A DNA stretch of 6,841 bases, from assembly GCA_028692515.1 (NCBI GenBank), contig JAQUXG010000091.1, positions 1 through 6,841 of the forward strand, in the 5' to 3' direction. Each line of letters begins with the position of its first letter. Position 1 is the stretch's first letter. Shown one piece after another: positions 5,863 to 6,841 of the stretch. The stretch is from Kiritimatiellales bacterium. GTDB lineage: Bacteria; Verrucomicrobiota; Kiritimatiellia; Kiritimatiellales; Tichowtungiaceae. The notes under the pieces are model-generated. The model searched no databases. It saw only the letters and a program-made list of their open reading frames with translations, and was not told the DNA's origin. Position numbers and translations under genes: made by a program.

Positions 5863-6841
5863 CCTGATTATTCTGAACAATCCTGCCCACTGGACGTTTG
5901 ACATCGAAGAAGTCGAAGTGATTTCGGCCAAGGCCTATCTGACCGAAAGCCGTTATGCTGAATTAAAGAATGCGCGGGTTTTCAACCTCTGCCGCTCCTA
6001 CCGCTACCAGTCGGTCGGCTACTACGTCTCTCTGCTGGCCGCCGCTCGCGATCATCGCGCGATTCCCAGTGTGGCCACCATGCAGGATTTCCGCTCGCAG
6101 ACCATTATCCGTACAATTGCTGAAGACATTGATGATCTGATTCAAAAGACCTTCGCAAAGGCTCCCGAAAAGGAGGTCACACTTTACATCTACTTCGGAC
6201 AGACGGTTTCGCCGGAACACCGCTTTGTGGCCCGTGCACTCTACAATCTTTTCCAGGCGCCGCTCCTGAAGGTCAATTTTGTCCTGACCAAAAAATGGCT
6301 CATCCAGCAGATCACACCGCTTTCGCTGGGAGCTATTCCGGAAGCTGATCAGGTGCATATTGCCGAGTTCGCCCGCAGCTATTTTTCACGCAAGCGCTTC
6401 CAGAAGACTCAAATACAGCAGTATGCCTATGATTTGGCGATTCTGGTCAATCCCGATGAAAAGAGCGCACCCTCGTGCAAAAAAGCGCTCAAAAAATTTG
6501 AAGAGGCGGCCGACGAACTCAACGTTTACACCGAATTTATCACGAAAGAGGACTACAGCCGTCTCACAGAATTCGATGCCCTGTTCATCCGCGAAACCAC
6601 CTCGGTGAACCACCACACCTACCGCTTCTCGCGCAAAGCTCACGCTGAAGGGCTGGTGGTCATCGACGACCCGTTCTCCATTCTGCGCTGCGCCAATAAG
6701 GTTTACCTCGCCGAACGACTGGCTCAGGCCAAAGTTCCCGCCCCGCGCACCATTATTCTTCAGAAAGAATGCCTGAAAAGCACTCCGCAGAGTCTGGGCA
6801 TCACCTTTCCCTGTGTGCTCAAACAGCCGGACAGCGCCTTT
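5849..6841 (+). CDS. RimK-like ATP-grasp ligase with RLAN N-terminal domain (3' end outside window)
   Basis: An open frame of 331 codons runs from GTG 5849 to the window edge. The N-terminal part (V-R-N-L-I-I-L-N-N-P-x-x-W, then A-K-x-Y-L-T at about 27-32) and N46-L-C-R-S-Y-R-Y-Q-S-x-G-Y-Y-V-S-L-L-A-A-A match the RLAN domain (RimK-like ATP-grasp N-terminal). R248-E-T-T-S-V-N-H-H-T-Y-R-F and V271-I-D-D-P-x-S-I-L-R-C-x-N-K-V-Y-L (to about 287) are the family's pre-ATP-grasp signatures. The ATP-grasp fold begins at about 320 with F-P-x-V-L-K325-Q-P, where the Lys is an expected ATP ligand. Catalytic residues for Mg and the amine substrate are beyond the edge. Such enzymes are predicted amide ligases that add amino acids to a peptide or metabolite carboxylate, but the RLAN subgroup's substrate is not known to me. 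It overlaps the acetyltransferase by 14 bp and is probably translationally coupled to it. Confidence 0.9.
   Translation, partial: MAVRNLIILNNPAHWTFDIEEVEVISAKAYLTESRYAELKNARVFNLCRSYRYQSVGYYVSLLAAARDHRAIPSVATMQDFRSQTIIRTIAEDIDDLIQKTFAKAPEKEVTLYIYFGQTVSPEHRFVARALYNLFQAPLLKVNFVLTKKWLIQQITPLSLGAIPEADQVHIAEFARSYFSRKRFQKTQIQQYAYDLAILVNPDEKSAPSCKKALKKFEEAADELNVYTEFITKEDYSRLTEFDALFIRETTSVNHHTYRFSRKAHAEGLVVIDDPFSILRCANKVYLAERLAQAKVPAPRTIILQKECLKSTPQSLGITFPCVLKQPDSAF

Noticed and set aside
6360..6608. Open frame on the + strand (82 codons) inside the ATP-grasp gene
   Set aside because: It lies wholly inside the RLAN ligase frame, which has clear family motifs; the short peptide is low-complexity and unrecognised.

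Overview
All eight supported genes in this window lie on the + strand, tightly packed, in moderately GC-rich DNA. No rRNA, tRNA, CRISPR array, integrase or transposase is visible. The organism is a bacterium. A DksA-type protein beside lspA is an arrangement I recall from Chlamydia, and a DUF3127-type protein together with the repeat content would fit the PVC group (Kiritimatiellota, Lentisphaerota or Verrucomicrobiota). That placement is an inference with modest confidence.

Bases 1-1500 hold the end of a TraR/DksA-family regulator whose last zinc-ligand cysteine pair appears to be replaced by Thr and Ala. It is followed by lspA (lipoprotein signal peptidase) and miaA (tRNA A37 dimethylallyltransferase), which overlap by 14 bp. 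Bases 1507-3576 hold a secreted calcineurin-like phosphoesterase and hflX (ribosome-associated GTPase). The spacers are only 7 and 15 bp, so one transcript from dksA to hflX is plausible. Gammaproteobacteria have miaA-hfq-hflX; here the phosphoesterase sits where hfq would be.

Bases 3631-5287 hold a small DUF3127-like OB-fold protein that ends in the exact SSB-type tip DDDIPF. A 100-bp spacer built of inverted GTCGAAR heptamers follows, and then argG (argininosuccinate synthase). Bases 5365-6841 hold a GNAT acetyltransferase overlapping by 14 bp a GTG-started RimK-like ATP-grasp ligase with the RLAN N-terminal domain, cut by the window edge. This pair is the best candidate for a poorly characterised system: probably peptide or amide ligation coupled to acetylation.

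The strongest structure that genes do not explain is a 17-bp palindrome, TTTCCAA-N3-TTGGAAA. It occurs five times between 848 and 1759, at 13 or 14 matches out of 14, and nowhere else that I could find in the window. All copies lie inside coding sequence and are read in all three phases, so the conservation is at the DNA level and not in the protein.
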